NCBI RefSeq assembly: GCF_017515565.1
Contig: NZ_JAFWFN010000084.1
Coordinates: 32,668 to 96,667 of the forward strand
Length of the DNA stretch: 64,000 nt
Source: Halomonas sp.
Lineage (GTDB): Bacteria; Pseudomonadota; Gammaproteobacteria; Pseudomonadales; Halomonadaceae
Reading direction: 5' to 3'
Under the pieces are notes generated by a model that was not told the DNA's origin, made no database searches, and saw only the letters and a program-made list of their open reading frames with translations. Shown here piece by piece: positions 8,887 to 18,074 of this stretch (position 1 is the first letter of the stretch; the number at the start of each line of letters is the position of its first letter). The position numbers and the translations under genes were made by a program.

Positions 8887-10263
8887 ATGCATCTCCATAT
8901 TATCGGTATTTGTGGCACCTTTATGGGTAGCTTGGCGCTATTGGCTCGGGAGCTAGGGCACCAGGTTAGTGGCTCCGACGCCAATGTTTATCCCCCCATG
9001 AGCACCCAGCTTGAACAAGCAGGCATTACGTTAATGGAGGGCTACCGTGCGGAAAATTTGTCAGCGGCAATCGACATGGTGGTGGTGGGTAATGCGCTCT
9101 CTCGGGGTAACCCCGAGGTAGAGGAGCTGCTCAATAGCGAGCTGTGCTACACCTCGGGCGCCCAGTGGCTTGCCGACCATGTGTTGCCTAATCGGCAGGT
9201 TATTGCGGTGGCCGGCACCCACGGTAAAACAACCACAGCAAGCCTACTGGCATGGCTTTTAGAGAGCGCAGGGCAGTCCCCCGGCTTTTTAATTGGTGGT
9301 GTGCCGCGTAATTTTGGTGTGTCTGCCCGACTGGGCAGCCCCGAGGCGCCGTTTGTGGTTGAGGCGGATGAGTACGACACCGCTTTTTTTGATAAACGCT
9401 CCAAGTTTGTGCATTACCGCCCCACCATTGCTGTGCTGAACAATCTTGAGTTTGATCATGCAGATATTTTTCCTGATCTAGCGGCTATTGAGCGCCAGTT
9501 TCACCACCTAGTGCGCACGGTGCCCAGCAAGGGCCAGCTGCTGATCGCCGATCAGGAGCCTGCCTTGGAGCGGGTGCTAGGGATGGGCGCCTGGACGCCA
9601 GTAGAGCGCTTTGGTTGCTTAGCCACCAGCGAGTGGCAGCTAAGCCTGGAGCGCTCGGATGGAAGTCGTTTTCAGGTGCTGTACCGCGGTGTTAATGGGG
9701 AAGAAGACGGCGTTGTAGAGTGGTCGTTAACCGGTGAACACAATGCCCGCAATGCCTTGGCAGCGCTGGCGGTGGCGCATCGCTGTGGGGTTGATTTGCC
9801 CCGTGCGTGTGCTGCGCTGTCGCGCTTTCAGACCCCACGGCGCCGCCAAGAGGTGCTAGGTGAAGTAGGGGGAGTGCAGGTGATTGATGATTTTGCCCAT
9901 CACCCAACCGCCATCGCCGCTACGTTACAAGGGCTGCGTGCGGCCACTACCAAGGGGCGTTTGTTAGCGGTGATTGAGCCTCGCTCCAATACCATGCGCT
10001 TAGGTGCACTGCGTGAGCAATTAAATGACAGCGTTGCTGAAGCGGACGCGGTGTTTTGGTTTCAGCCCGAAGGCCTCGATTGGTCAATGGAAACGTTTGT
10101 GGCAGAGCAGGGCGAGTGCGCTCAGCTATTTAGCACTATCGAGTCGCTGGTCGAGGCCGTTGTCACTCAAGCGTCACCGCAAGACCGTATTGTCGTAATG
10201 TCGAATGGTGGCTTTGAAGGTGTCCATGAACGCCTATTAACCGCATTAGCTGCTAAGGAGTAA
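8887..10263 (+). CDS. mpl: UDP-N-acetylmuramate:L-alanyl-gamma-D-glutamyl-meso-diaminopimelate ligase
   Basis: Cytosolic murein-recycling ligase that joins UDP-MurNAc to the tripeptide released from old peptidoglycan, bypassing MurC/D/E. The 458-residue protein has the Mur-ligase layout: N-terminal Rossmann domain (MHLHIIGICGTFMGSLA), ATP-binding GTHGKTTTASL near residue 110, the central EADEYDTAFFDKRSKF segment characteristic of Mpl rather than MurC, and the DDFAHHPTAI segment in the C-terminal domain. I start at the ATG at 8887, which has AAAGGAG just upstream; an in-frame ATG at 8818 adds 23 residues foreign to the family. ubiX follows after 5 bp. Confidence 0.95.
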   Translation: MHLHIIGICGTFMGSLALLARELGHQVSGSDANVYPPMSTQLEQAGITLMEGYRAENLSAAIDMVVVGNALSRGNPEVEELLNSELCYTSGAQWLADHVLPNRQVIAVAGTHGKTTTASLLAWLLESAGQSPGFLIGGVPRNFGVSARLGSPEAPFVVEADEYDTAFFDKRSKFVHYRPTIAVLNNLEFDHADIFPDLAAIERQFHHLVRTVPSKGQLLIADQEPALERVLGMGAWTPVERFGCLATSEWQLSLERSDGSRFQVLYRGVNGEEDGVVEWSLTGEHNARNALAALAVAHRCGVDLPRACAALSRFQTPRRRQEVLGEVGGVQVIDDFAHHPTAIAATLQGLRAATTKGRLLAVIEPRSNTMRLGALREQLNDSVAEADAVFWFQPEGLDWSMETFVAEQGECAQLFSTIESLVEAVVTQASPQDRIVVMSNGGFEGVHERLLTALAAKE

Positions 10264-10268
10264 GTTGC

Positions 10269-10946
10269 GTGGCGAAGATTAGTTCCGATAACCCAAGTTC
10301 TACTTTTAAGCCACCGGTTACCGTGGCCTTAACCGGTGCATCGGGGGCGCAATATGGCTTACGGTTGATCGATGTGCTGGTAGAGGCCGGGCATGAAGTA
10401 TGGGTGATGATATCTAAAGCCGCACACATGGTGATAGCCACTGAAACAGAGGTATCGCTGCCAGCGCAACCTGGGCGTTTAGTCGAGGCGTTAAGTCAGC
10501 GTAGTGGAGCTAAACCAGGGCAAATCCGCTGTTTCGGGCGTGAGGACTGGATGGCGCCTGTGGCGTCCGGTTCTGGTGCACCTTCGGCAATGGTGGTGTG
10601 TCCTTGCTCTACCGGGACTCTCTCTGCGGTGGCAACCGGAGCAAGCAATAACTTAATTGAGCGCGCGGCAGATGTCGCCATCAAGGAGCGTCGAACCTTG
10701 GTGATGGTACCCCGGGAAAGCCCTTTTTCTCCCATTCATTTAGAGCATATGCTGGCGCTTAGCCGCCTAGGCGTAGTGATTCTTCCTGCAGCGCCGGGGT
10801 TTTATCATCAGCCGCAAACCATCGAAGACCTTATCGACTTTATTGTTGCCCGAATACTCAACCAGTTGGGCATTAGCCATCGTCTGATACCGCGCTGGGG
10901 AGAAGCGCATCAGACATCCAGCGATACACAACATAAGGATTTGTAA
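10269..10946 (+). CDS. ubiX: Flavin prenyltransferase UbiX
   Basis: Makes prenylated FMN, the cofactor of the decarboxylase UbiD in ubiquinone synthesis. The protein has 225 residues. FMN and substrate segments are visible: TGASGAQYG near residue 24, the CPCSTGTLSAVATGASNNLIERAADV stretch (quoted in part: CSTGTLSAVATG), and VPRESPFSPIHLEHM. It starts at a GTG with AAGGAG nine bases upstream. It lies 5 bp after mpl and 2 bp before the LysE-type exporter, so the three are probably one operon, with no obvious functional link among them. Confidence 0.94.
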   Translation: MAKISSDNPSSTFKPPVTVALTGASGAQYGLRLIDVLVEAGHEVWVMISKAAHMVIATETEVSLPAQPGRLVEALSQRSGAKPGQIRCFGREDWMAPVASGSGAPSAMVVCPCSTGTLSAVATGASNNLIERAADVAIKERRTLVMVPRESPFSPIHLEHMLALSRLGVVILPAAPGFYHQPQTIEDLIDFIVARILNQLGISHRLIPRWGEAHQTSSDTQHKDL

Positions 10947-10948
10947 CG

Positions 10949-11572
10949 GTGATGTCTTGGGCCATGTTGTCGGTGTTTGTGCCAACCTTTTTGTTTGTTT
11001 CGCTTACGCCAGGCATGTGTATGACCCTTGCCATGGTGTTGGGTATGACCCAGGGCGTTAAGTGTACGCTTTGGATGATGGTGGGAGAACTCATTGGGGT
11101 TGGTCTTGTAGCTGCTGCAGCCGGCGCTGGCGTGGCCGCCTTAATGCTTCGCCAGCCGGAGTTGTTTACGGCTTTTAAATGGGCAGGTGGTGCTTATCTT
11201 GCCTACCTGGGGGTTATGATGTGGCGCTCCCGGGGGCGCATGGCGATCCCCAGTGAGCTGGATGCTGGCCCCGCTGCAGGGCGGTTGCAATTGGCCATGC
11301 AGGGCTTAGTGACCGCCGTTGCAAACCCTAAAGGCTGGGCATTTTTTATGGTGTTACTACCGCCTTTTTTAGACAGCAGCCGCCCACTAGCACCGCAGCT
11401 TAGCATTTTGATTGTAGTTATTCTTACCATTGAGTTTGCCAGCATGCTGGTTTACGCCACCGGCGGTAAAACGCTACGTCAGGTGTTGGGTAAAAGCGGC
11501 AATGTGCGGTTGCTTAATCGAATTGCTGGCACGCTGATGTTGGGGGTAGGCGTCTGGTTAGCACTGGGTTAA
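10949..11572 (+). CDS. LysE/RhtB-family amino-acid exporter
   Basis: Inner-membrane protein of 207 residues with about six hydrophobic helices. The family signature at the start (FVSLTPGMCMTLAMVLGMTQG) and the GGAYLAYLGVMMWRS segment near residue 75 identify the LysE/RhtB family, which exports amino acids such as threonine, homoserine lactone or leucine. The substrate cannot be told from sequence. The start codon is GTG followed directly by ATG, so the true start could be 10952. A GC-rich hairpin at 11598-11616 spans the converging gene ends but lacks a T-run. Confidence 0.85.
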   Translation: MMSWAMLSVFVPTFLFVSLTPGMCMTLAMVLGMTQGVKCTLWMMVGELIGVGLVAAAAGAGVAALMLRQPELFTAFKWAGGAYLAYLGVMMWRSRGRMAIPSELDAGPAAGRLQLAMQGLVTAVANPKGWAFFMVLLPPFLDSSRPLAPQLSILIVVILTIEFASMLVYATGGKTLRQVLGKSGNVRLLNRIAGTLMLGVGVWLALG

Positions 11573-11605
11573 CAAGGCAAGTAAATAGAGTACGGCTACC
11601 GCCCG

Positions 11606-13015
11606 TTATGCGGGCGGCAAGAAGATAACGCGTAACGTAACCAGAAACAGCGATGCGCCAGCTAGCAGTACCCACGGGCAGGGGGGCAAAGGCGACCGGT
11701 AGCGACGCTGCCAGCTAAGCCGTACCAACGCGCACACCACCAAGCCGAGAAGGGCGCCGCCAATTAAGTCACTTAACCAATGTACGCCTATCACTAAGCG
11801 GGATAGCGCCATTGGGGTGGCCAGAACAATGGCTAGCCAATACACCCAAAAGTGGCGCTTACGCGGCAGTCCAGCCACTAAAAAAGCAGCGGCCAGGCCA
11901 ATCACCACCACCGATGTAGAGGTGTGGGCGCTAGGGTAGGCGAGTGAACCCGTTAGATGGTCGGGGGTGAAAGGCCGTTCACGACCAAAAATAGCCTTGC
12001 CCAAGGTATTTAGTAGGGCAATGCCACCCACCGCTGCGCCCCAGTGATAAAAGGCATCCCAGCGCTTGTGCACCAAAAACCACAGCCCCCAGGGGATGAG
12101 TAGCGCTGCAATACCGAGCTTATCGCCGATATCTGCCAGTATTAAGCTTGAGGTAACCAACACATCGTTGCTTAGCCAGTTAAATAGCCGCTGAGCCTGA
12201 AGGTCCATGAGTAGGGGGCCGTCGTGCTGCATGACCAGTAGCGTCCAGGCGGACACGCTGGCGAGTGCCACGATGAACAGCAGAAGCGAAGCTAGTGGAA
12301 CCTCTCCGGATCGGCTCATGGAGAGCCAGGGACGCCGCATGAAGGGGATGCGGCGAATGATGCGCGCAATGCCTAGATACGCCCAGCCGTGGCGACCAAC
12401 CTGCGCTCTGCCCCAGGAAAACACCACGGCTAGCACTACCACGCTTGCGGCCATCATAATCGCAGCGGCTTCTACGTCAGGTGGCAGGTCTAGGCGCTGT
12501 TGCCACGTTCGGCCTAATAGATAGCCTGGCAGCACATAAGCTGGCGCCCATAGCGCTGCTGATGAAACGTTGGCCCACAAAAACGTGCGGGCAGGCATGC
12601 GCATCATACCTGCAATTAGCGGGATAATAGGGCGTACCGGGCCTACAAAGCGGCCAATAAACACCGAATAGATCCCATAGCGTTCAAAAAAACGCGCGCC
12701 ACGCCCTAGCCACTCTGGATGATGCACCAGTGGCCAGCGCTGGGTTACCTGCTCGCGGTGATGGTAGCCCAGCTTATAGCTAATGCCATCGCCTAGCACG
12801 GCGCCAATGAAGGCAGCGCCAACAAGCCAGGGGAGGCCAAGGGATTGGTGCCCGGCAACAGAGGCGGCCGCGGTAATTAATACCACCCCAGGAACCAGCA
12901 AGCCAACGAGTGCGAGAGACTCAGCCAGCGCGATGAGTAAAACCAGCAGCAGTAACATGGTGGGCGACATCGAAAGCGCAAAAAGTGAATCAACTACAGA
13001 CACAGACAGCTCCAT
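11606..13015 (-). CDS. DedA-PAP2 fusion membrane protein
   Basis: Two-domain membrane protein of 469 residues. Residues 20 to about 190 form a DedA/SNARE-associated domain (ESLALVGLLVPG, then FERYGIYSVFIGRFVGPVRP and IPLIAGMMRM). Residues about 250 to 450 form a PAP2 phosphatase domain with its three motifs: KAIFGRERP, PSAHTS and SRLVIGVHWLSD, the His residues being catalytic. Such fusions probably move and dephosphorylate undecaprenyl pyrophosphate or phospholipid phosphates; DedA proteins are now tied to lipid-carrier recycling. The partner of DedA is thus built into the same chain. Transcribed towards the mpl operon, alone or with the two upstream genes, 11 bp away. Confidence 0.9.
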   Translation of the reverse strand: MELSVSVVDSLFALSMSPTMLLLLVLLIALAESLALVGLLVPGVVLITAAASVAGHQSLGLPWLVGAAFIGAVLGDGISYKLGYHHREQVTQRWPLVHHPEWLGRGARFFERYGIYSVFIGRFVGPVRPIIPLIAGMMRMPARTFLWANVSSAALWAPAYVLPGYLLGRTWQQRLDLPPDVEAAAIMMAASVVVLAVVFSWGRAQVGRHGWAYLGIARIIRRIPFMRRPWLSMSRSGEVPLASLLLFIVALASVSAWTLLVMQHDGPLLMDLQAQRLFNWLSNDVLVTSSLILADIGDKLGIAALLIPWGLWFLVHKRWDAFYHWGAAVGGIALLNTLGKAIFGRERPFTPDHLTGSLAYPSAHTSTSVVVIGLAAAFLVAGLPRKRHFWVYWLAIVLATPMALSRLVIGVHWLSDLIGGALLGLVVCALVRLSWQRRYRSPLPPCPWVLLAGASLFLVTLRVIFLPPA

Positions 13016-13026
13016 ATATAAAAGGG

Positions 13027-13959
13027 TTAGGCCTCAACCAATGCCTGGGCGCGCGCTTCCAGGCGCTTCACGTAACGTTCAAAACTTTCGGTTCGGCACG
13101 GTAAGCACACGCTAATACGGGTGTCTAAATGACCTGTTTCGACGAGCACGCAGCGTGATAATGCCCGCTGAAGCCGTTCACGCACTAATAAAGCGCCGCT
13201 TTCGCTCGTGTCTGGAAGCACTAGCCAAAAAGTGGCGTTGCCTGCTCGGCCAAGCACATCATGGTCGCGGCAGCGGCTATTGACCTCGCTGCAAAGTGTG
13301 CCCAGTAGCGCTAATTGAGCACGCTGTCCAAACTGCTCTTCTGCCATATCTAGCTGGGGTAGATGAAGCACTAGCACGGCAAGGCGTTTGTTAAGCATTG
13401 CTGCGCGCTGATACTCATTGTTTAGCCGCTCCTTTAAGGTGTCGATATGGTAAGCGTTGCAGTCGCTGTCGTTAGGGTCTGTTGCTCTCAGTAGTGCCCG
13501 CCTGCGGGCATGCTCCCAGGGGGGGAGCGCTGATAGCAGAATAAGGGCGAGATAACCCAGCGCAAAGGTGGATGAAATATCACTGGTGCTGGGTAGCAGC
13601 CACCAAAGGGGTGTACAGAGCAAGTTCAAAAAAAGTGCGCCCCATAACGGCAGAAGCAAAAAAGAGGCGGCAACAGGCAACCCCAGCCAGATAAGCGGTG
13701 TGGAGGGTTGATAGTACATGGCAGCTAGAATCACCACGTAGGTGCTTGCGAGTAAAATGGCCCGCGGGATAGCGGGTGTTAATCCCTGGCTGTAGTGCAT
13801 CAATAGGGCGGTTAATAGAAATAAGGTGACAAACAGGGGGATTAATAAGTCGCGGTAGTCACCCATCGCGTATAGCCACAATGTGTAAGCGGCCATGACG
13901 ACGACGCTGCCACTATAAGCCAGTGTCATTAACCACTTTGGTAGCTGGTGCTCAGTCAT
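13027..13959 (-). CDS. Membrane protein with degenerate GGDEF domain
   Basis: Protein of 310 residues. The first half has about five hydrophobic helices (residues 10-140). The second half has the outline of a diguanylate cyclase domain: a linker with YHIDTLKERLNNEYQRA, a first strand RLAVLVLHLPQLD, and the later RAGNATFWLVLPDTSESGALLVRERLQ. The position that should read GGDEF reads AGNAT, so metal and GTP binding must be lost. It is therefore probably a non-catalytic sensor or partner protein. It overlaps the upstream gene by 4 bp; the two look like a coupled pair of relatives. Family assignment is inferred from pattern only. Confidence 0.65.
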   Translation of the reverse strand: MTEHQLPKWLMTLAYSGSVVVMAAYTLWLYAMGDYRDLLIPLFVTLFLLTALLMHYSQGLTPAIPRAILLASTYVVILAAMYYQPSTPLIWLGLPVAASFLLLPLWGALFLNLLCTPLWWLLPSTSDISSTFALGYLALILLSALPPWEHARRRALLRATDPNDSDCNAYHIDTLKERLNNEYQRAAMLNKRLAVLVLHLPQLDMAEEQFGQRAQLALLGTLCSEVNSRCRDHDVLGRAGNATFWLVLPDTSESGALLVRERLQRALSRCVLVETGHLDTRISVCLPCRTESFERYVKRLEARAQALVEA

Positions 13960-14810
13960 GGCGCGTTCCCAAACGTCTTGGCAGGAGAGGTATGCAGCAT
14001 TTCCAGAGTGAGCGTTGAAAGCTCCACGTCCATCAGCGATGTATGGTGGTAAAGCACTTTTTCAGGCAGAGCGTTGCAAATCAACCCACGGCGTTGGGCG
14101 CCCTCCTTTGGCGAGCGCGAGAGCAGCAATATAACTAACGCCGTGCCATTTAAGCGATAAACGTTTTCAAATGCGTAAGTTAGCTCGCAGAGTTTTTGTG
14201 CCGATGCCCAAAGCTGATGACGTTTAACGTATATGACGACTACTTCAGCGTAAATTGCCTCTCGTTCAGAGCGGATTTGCTCCCGGGCTAAGTCGCGTAA
14301 TAGCTGCTCGCCAGCCCATAAGTTGAGCCCCGGTATTAGCCGTAAGCGTTGCTGAATCGCTCCGTTTATATCAATCAGTTGGCGTGTTTTCGATACCGCC
14401 AATAGCCCTAACGCCGTTAGTGTTGTAAGCAGTAATAGCCATTCTGGCTTGCTGAGAAAAGGGGCGATCATTATCCAGCTTAATAGGGCGGCACTGGTGT
14501 TAAAGGCGATTGCCACAGGTCTTTGCGGCAGCATATAAACGGCTGCAAAAACCCATATTAGTATGCTATGCCGCTCCGGGGCGGCGACAATTAAGCAAAG
14601 TAGCAGGCCGCCAGCCAGCATTTGCCAGGGCAAGCCTCTAGCCCGGCGGTGGCTGAAATCCAGCAGCAGCGCGGTAATCAACAGCCATCCAACCGAAAGC
14701 CACAGCACCAGCGCGGCAGCAGGTGGGGCGGTGGGTGTCCAGAGTGCCAGCACCACAGCGGCAGCCAGTAAATTGGTTCTTAGTAGGCGTATTTTGTACT
14801 TGCTTTGCAT
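13956..14810 (-). CDS. Membrane protein, possible highly degenerate GGDEF relative
   Basis: Protein of 284 residues with about five N-terminal hydrophobic helices (residues 10-145), then a soluble region starting with PGLNLWAGEQLLRDLAREQ. That region alternates strands and helices (AIYAEVVVIYVKRHQLW, then YRLNGTALVILLLSRSP) in an order like the downstream GGDEF-type protein, with RLNGTALVILL at the position of R-x-GGDEF-x-x-I. No catalytic residues remain. It overlaps its neighbour by 4 bp (ATGA), so the two are translated together. I cannot assign a function. It is divergent from proA. Confidence 0.55.
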   Translation of the reverse strand: MQSKYKIRLLRTNLLAAAVVLALWTPTAPPAAALVLWLSVGWLLITALLLDFSHRRARGLPWQMLAGGLLLCLIVAAPERHSILIWVFAAVYMLPQRPVAIAFNTSAALLSWIMIAPFLSKPEWLLLLTTLTALGLLAVSKTRQLIDINGAIQQRLRLIPGLNLWAGEQLLRDLAREQIRSEREAIYAEVVVIYVKRHQLWASAQKLCELTYAFENVYRLNGTALVILLLSRSPKEGAQRRGLICNALPEKVLYHHTSLMDVELSTLTLEMLHTSPAKTFGNAP

Positions 14811-15044
14811 GGTGGCTTACTATTCACCTTTAATAACGGAGGCTGGTTCACGGCCGTGCCGTGGTGCTGTTTGATAACGTTGCCGTGTCGAGATTAGGCA
14901 TCTAATACCCCAGTATAACGCCCAAATGGCGTAACATACTGTTAAGCATTCAGTACCACGGTCACCATAGCTTCTATATAGCTTTTACACATAACATTTG
15001 CCTACAACCACCTCACACGCTACGCCACTAACCAGGGAGACAAT

Positions 15045-16352
15045 ATGAGCGGTTCTAACACGTTCCAGGATGAAGCCCAACGCCACTTGGCTGCTGGGGA
15101 TGTGCCCGCTTATATGCAGGCGCTCGGGCAGGGTGCCCGTGCAGCGGCCGTTGAACTGCGCCGCGCGGATACGGGACTCAAAAATCGTGCACTTGAGGCG
15201 ATGGCAGCGCGCTTAGCAGCCTCTAGAGCGATGATTCTAGAAGCCAATGCACTCGATATGCAGCGCGGTCAACAAAATGGTTTAGACAGTGCGCTGCTGG
15301 ATCGCTTAGCGCTCTCCGATAGTCGAGTCGATGCCATGATTGAAGGGCTGCGTCAGGTGGCTGGGCTACCCGACCCGGTGGGCGAAATCGACGAGATGAA
15401 CTACCGCCCAAGTGGTATTCAAGTGGGCAAAATGCGCGTGCCGCTGGGGGTTATCGGCATCATTTATGAGTCGCGCCCCAATGTCACCCTTGAAGCTGCA
15501 AGCCTTTGCTTAAAATCCGGTAATGCCTGCTTATTACGCGGGGGATCAGAAGCCAGCGCCTCAAATGCTGCCATTAGCAGCTGTATCCAGCAAGGCTTGG
15601 CCGATGTCGGCTTGCCAGCGGGCGCTGTCCAGGTAGTGGCAACCACCGATCGCGCTGCGGTAGGCGCGATGATCAGCATGCCTGAGTATGTGGATGTGAT
15701 TATTCCGCGAGGCGGCAAGTCGTTGATTGAGCGTATTTCCCGCGAAGCGAAGGTGCCCGTCATCAAGCACCTAGATGGCGTTTGTCATGTGTATATCGAT
15801 ACAACGGCAGACCCAGCCAAAGCATTAGCCATTGCGGTTAATGCTAAAACCCACCGTTATGGAACCTGCAACACCATGGAAACTCTGTTGGTGGACGCGC
15901 CTATTGCCGATATTGTGCTGCCAGAGCTGGCCCGTGCCTATGCACAGCATGACGTGGAGCTACGGGGCTGTGAGCGCACCCAGGCGTTGTTGCCGCAAGC
16001 CGTCGAAGCAACAGAAGAAGATTGGCATGCAGAATACTTGGCCCCGGTGTTATCCATCAAGGTCGTTGATGGTATGGACTCAGCGATTGCGCACATAGAG
16101 AAGTACGGGTCACACCATACCGATGCCATTGTTACCCAGGATTACTCCCTTGCCCGCCGCTTTATGGCAGAAGTGGACTCTAGCTCGGTGATTGTTAATG
16201 CTTCTACCCGTTTTGCAGACGGCTTTGAGTACGGGCTTGGGGCAGAAATTGGCATATCCACCGACAAGCTGCACGCCAGAGGCCCTGTCGGGCTGCAGGG
16301 GCTGACAACACAGAAGTACATCGTGTTTGGAGATGGTCAGGTTCGGCAATGA
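15045..16352 (+). CDS. proA: Glutamate-5-semialdehyde dehydrogenase (gamma-glutamyl phosphate reductase)
   Basis: Second enzyme of proline synthesis: NADPH-dependent reduction of gamma-glutamyl phosphate. The 435-residue protein has the ALDH-fold landmarks: [21 protein letters not shown], the [10 protein letters not shown] segment, and the catalytic Cys275 in [14 protein letters not shown]. The start has AGGGAGA upstream. It overlaps nadD by 4 bp (ATGA), an arrangement seen in related gammaproteobacteria. In halophiles proline is also a compatible solute. The intergenic 14811-15044 presumably holds both divergent promoters, but none is clear enough to mark. Confidence 0.95.
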   Translation: MSGSNTFQDEAQRHLAAGDVPAYMQALGQGARAAAVELRRADTGLKNRALEAMAARLAASRAMILEANALDMQRGQQNGLDSALLDRLALSDSRVDAMIEGLRQVAGLPDPVGEIDEMNYRPSGIQVGKMRVPLGVIGIIYESRPNVTLEAASLCLKSGNACLLRGGSEASASNAAISSCIQQGLADVGLPAGAVQVVATTDRAAVGAMISMPEYVDVIIPRGGKSLIERISREAKVPVIKHLDGVCHVYIDTTADPAKALAIAVNAKTHRYGTCNTMETLLVDAPIADIVLPELARAYAQHDVELRGCERTQALLPQAVEATEEDWHAEYLAPVLSIKVVDGMDSAIAHIEKYGSHHTDAIVTQDYSLARRFMAEVDSSSVIVNASTRFADGFEYGLGAEIGISTDKLHARGPVGLQGLTTQKYIVFGDGQVRQ

Positions 16353-17008
16353 GTCATACGCTATTAAAGGTCGGCATGCTGGGTGGAACCTTTGACCCGG
16401 TACATTTGGGCCATTTGCGCAGCGCAGTGGAGGTTCGCGAGGCGCTGGGGCTAGATTGGCTACACATGATTCCGGCGCCCAAGCCGCCTTTGCGAGACAT
16501 CCCGCAGGTCTCGCCCGACCAACGTTTTGAGCTGCTCAAAAAGGGTATAGCCGATACGCCGGGCATTATTGCTGATGGGCGTGAGCTGCGCCGGGAGGGC
16601 CCCTCCTACAGCGTTGATACGTTGGCAGAGTTACGCAGTGAGTACGGCAGTGAGGTGCCGCTAACCATGATTATTGGCTTTGATGCGTTTTTACGGCTGG
16701 CAAAATGGCACAAAGTGGACGAAATATTTACCTTAGCGCACCTTGTGGTGATAGCTCGGCCCGGTTATCAAACACCTTGGCCTCTAGCGCTGAAGGAACT
16801 GGTGGGTAATCGTGAAGTCGATAGTGTGTCAGCGCTCATGAAGCGCCCTAGTGGTTCAATGCTATCGCTCACGCTGCCCTCAATGATGGCGATTTCTGCT
16901 ACTTATGTAAGAGAGCGCCTAAAAGCAGGTGAGAGTGTGCGTTATCTGCTTCCGGAAGCAGTGGAAAGAAGCATTTTACAGCAGGGGTTTTACCAAACGT
17001 ACGAATAG
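16349..17008 (+). CDS. nadD: Nicotinate-nucleotide adenylyltransferase
   Basis: Adenylates nicotinate mononucleotide in NAD synthesis. The protein has 219 residues, with the nucleotidyltransferase signature [13 protein letters not shown] (the HxGH motif) near the start and the [13 protein letters not shown] motif (ISST-type ATP site) near residue 185. The start ATG overlaps the proA stop. It is followed after 145 bp by rsfS and rlmH, the usual neighbours of nadD in Proteobacteria. Confidence 0.95.
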   Translation: MSHTLLKVGMLGGTFDPVHLGHLRSAVEVREALGLDWLHMIPAPKPPLRDIPQVSPDQRFELLKKGIADTPGIIADGRELRREGPSYSVDTLAELRSEYGSEVPLTMIIGFDAFLRLAKWHKVDEIFTLAHLVVIARPGYQTPWPLALKELVGNREVDSVSALMKRPSGSMLSLTLPSMMAISATYVRERLKAGESVRYLLPEAVERSILQQGFYQTYE

Positions 17009-17152
17009 CGCTGGCAGTCATGAAAGAAGCCGTTACAATGGCCCGCTTAACGGCGGCTGATTGATATTAGCTTTAAAGCACTGTTGATTGCCGTTTTTAT
17101 TACCCGTTCTACGACTTAGTCTTATCTTCACAAGGGGTTGCCTTCAGGAGCC

Positions 17153-17539
17153 ATGCACATCGATACACTTAAAAGCCTAGCGATTGACGCGCTAGAAGAG
17201 CTAAAAGCACGCGACATTACCCAGTTAGATGTTTCCAAGCTAACCGAAGTCACCGATTTAATGGTGATTGCTAGCGGAACTTCGACACGTCATGTCTCCG
17301 CGCTAGCGCAGAACGTGGTAGAAAAAGCCAAAGCCGCCGGTCTTAAGCCCCGCGGTGTAGAAGGTGGCGATAACGCTGATTGGGTGCTTGTTGATTTGGG
17401 TGACATCGTTGTCCACATCATGCTGCCCGATGCACGCGCACTGTACGACCTTGAACGTCTATGGGCAGACCTGCCAAACGATGCTGGCGCAATCGGTGAA
17501 TCACTGAAACGCTTAGAAGAGCGGGTCACTATGTCATGA
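17153..17539 (+). CDS. rsfS: Ribosomal silencing factor RsfS
   Basis: Binds ribosomal protein L14 and blocks subunit joining when nutrients are scarce. The protein has 128 residues and the family core: [14 protein letters not shown], then [28 protein letters not shown] start at MHIDTLK, which matches the family N-terminus. A CAGGAG lies only two bases before this ATG, which is unusually close, and an AAGGGG sits 16 bases before; a TTG at 17138 is the alternative start. It overlaps rlmH by 4 bp. Confidence 0.93.
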   Translation: MHIDTLKSLAIDALEELKARDITQLDVSKLTEVTDLMVIASGTSTRHVSALAQNVVEKAKAAGLKPRGVEGGDNADWVLVDLGDIVVHIMLPDARALYDLERLWADLPNDAGAIGESLKRLEERVTMS

Positions 17540-18003
17540 GAATACGGCTGTTAGCGGTGGGGACGAAGATGCCTGGATGGGTGGAAGAGGGCGTTGAAAC
17601 CTACCGCAAACGGTTGCCAAGGGATTTTAATTTAGAAATTGAAGAGATCCCTCTGGGCCAACGGGGCAAAAATGCTGATGTTGCCAAAGCTCGTGCCCAA
17701 GAAGCCCAGCGTATTCGTGACAAGCTGCGTGGTGATGAATATATCGTGGCATTAGAGGTTAAAGGTAAGACATGGAGTACCGAGCAGCTCGCTCAAGAAG
17801 CCGATGCTTGGCGCATGATGGGGCGTGATATTGTGCTTCTCGTTGGTGGTCCTGATGGTTTAGAGCCCTCGCTTTCAGCGTTGGCTGATAAGGCTTGGTC
17901 GCTCTCTTCTCTCACGCTGCCGCACCCGTTAGTGCGTATTATGCTGGCAGAGCAGTTATACCGTGCGTGGACCCTGTTAGTCGGTCATCCTTATCATCGC
18001 TAG
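17536..18003 (+). CDS. rlmH: 23S rRNA (pseudouridine1915-N3)-methyltransferase
   Basis: SPOUT-class methyltransferase that modifies pseudouridine 1915 in helix 69 of 23S rRNA on the assembled 70S ribosome. The protein has 155 residues. The trefoil-knot AdoMet site is visible as [13 protein letters not shown], and the C-terminal [20 protein letters not shown] and HPYHR end are diagnostic. Its start overlaps the rsfS stop (ATGA), so both ribosome-acting proteins are translationally coupled. Confidence 0.96.
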   Translation: MRIRLLAVGTKMPGWVEEGVETYRKRLPRDFNLEIEEIPLGQRGKNADVAKARAQEAQRIRDKLRGDEYIVALEVKGKTWSTEQLAQEADAWRMMGRDIVLLVGGPDGLEPSLSALADKAWSLSSLTLPHPLVRIMLAEQLYRAWTLLVGHPYHR

Positions 18004-18074
18004 GCGTGCTAAAACTGAGCCATTTCTATGGCTACTGTTGCGTCATTTGTTAGATTTGAGAGTCATCTTTTGCC

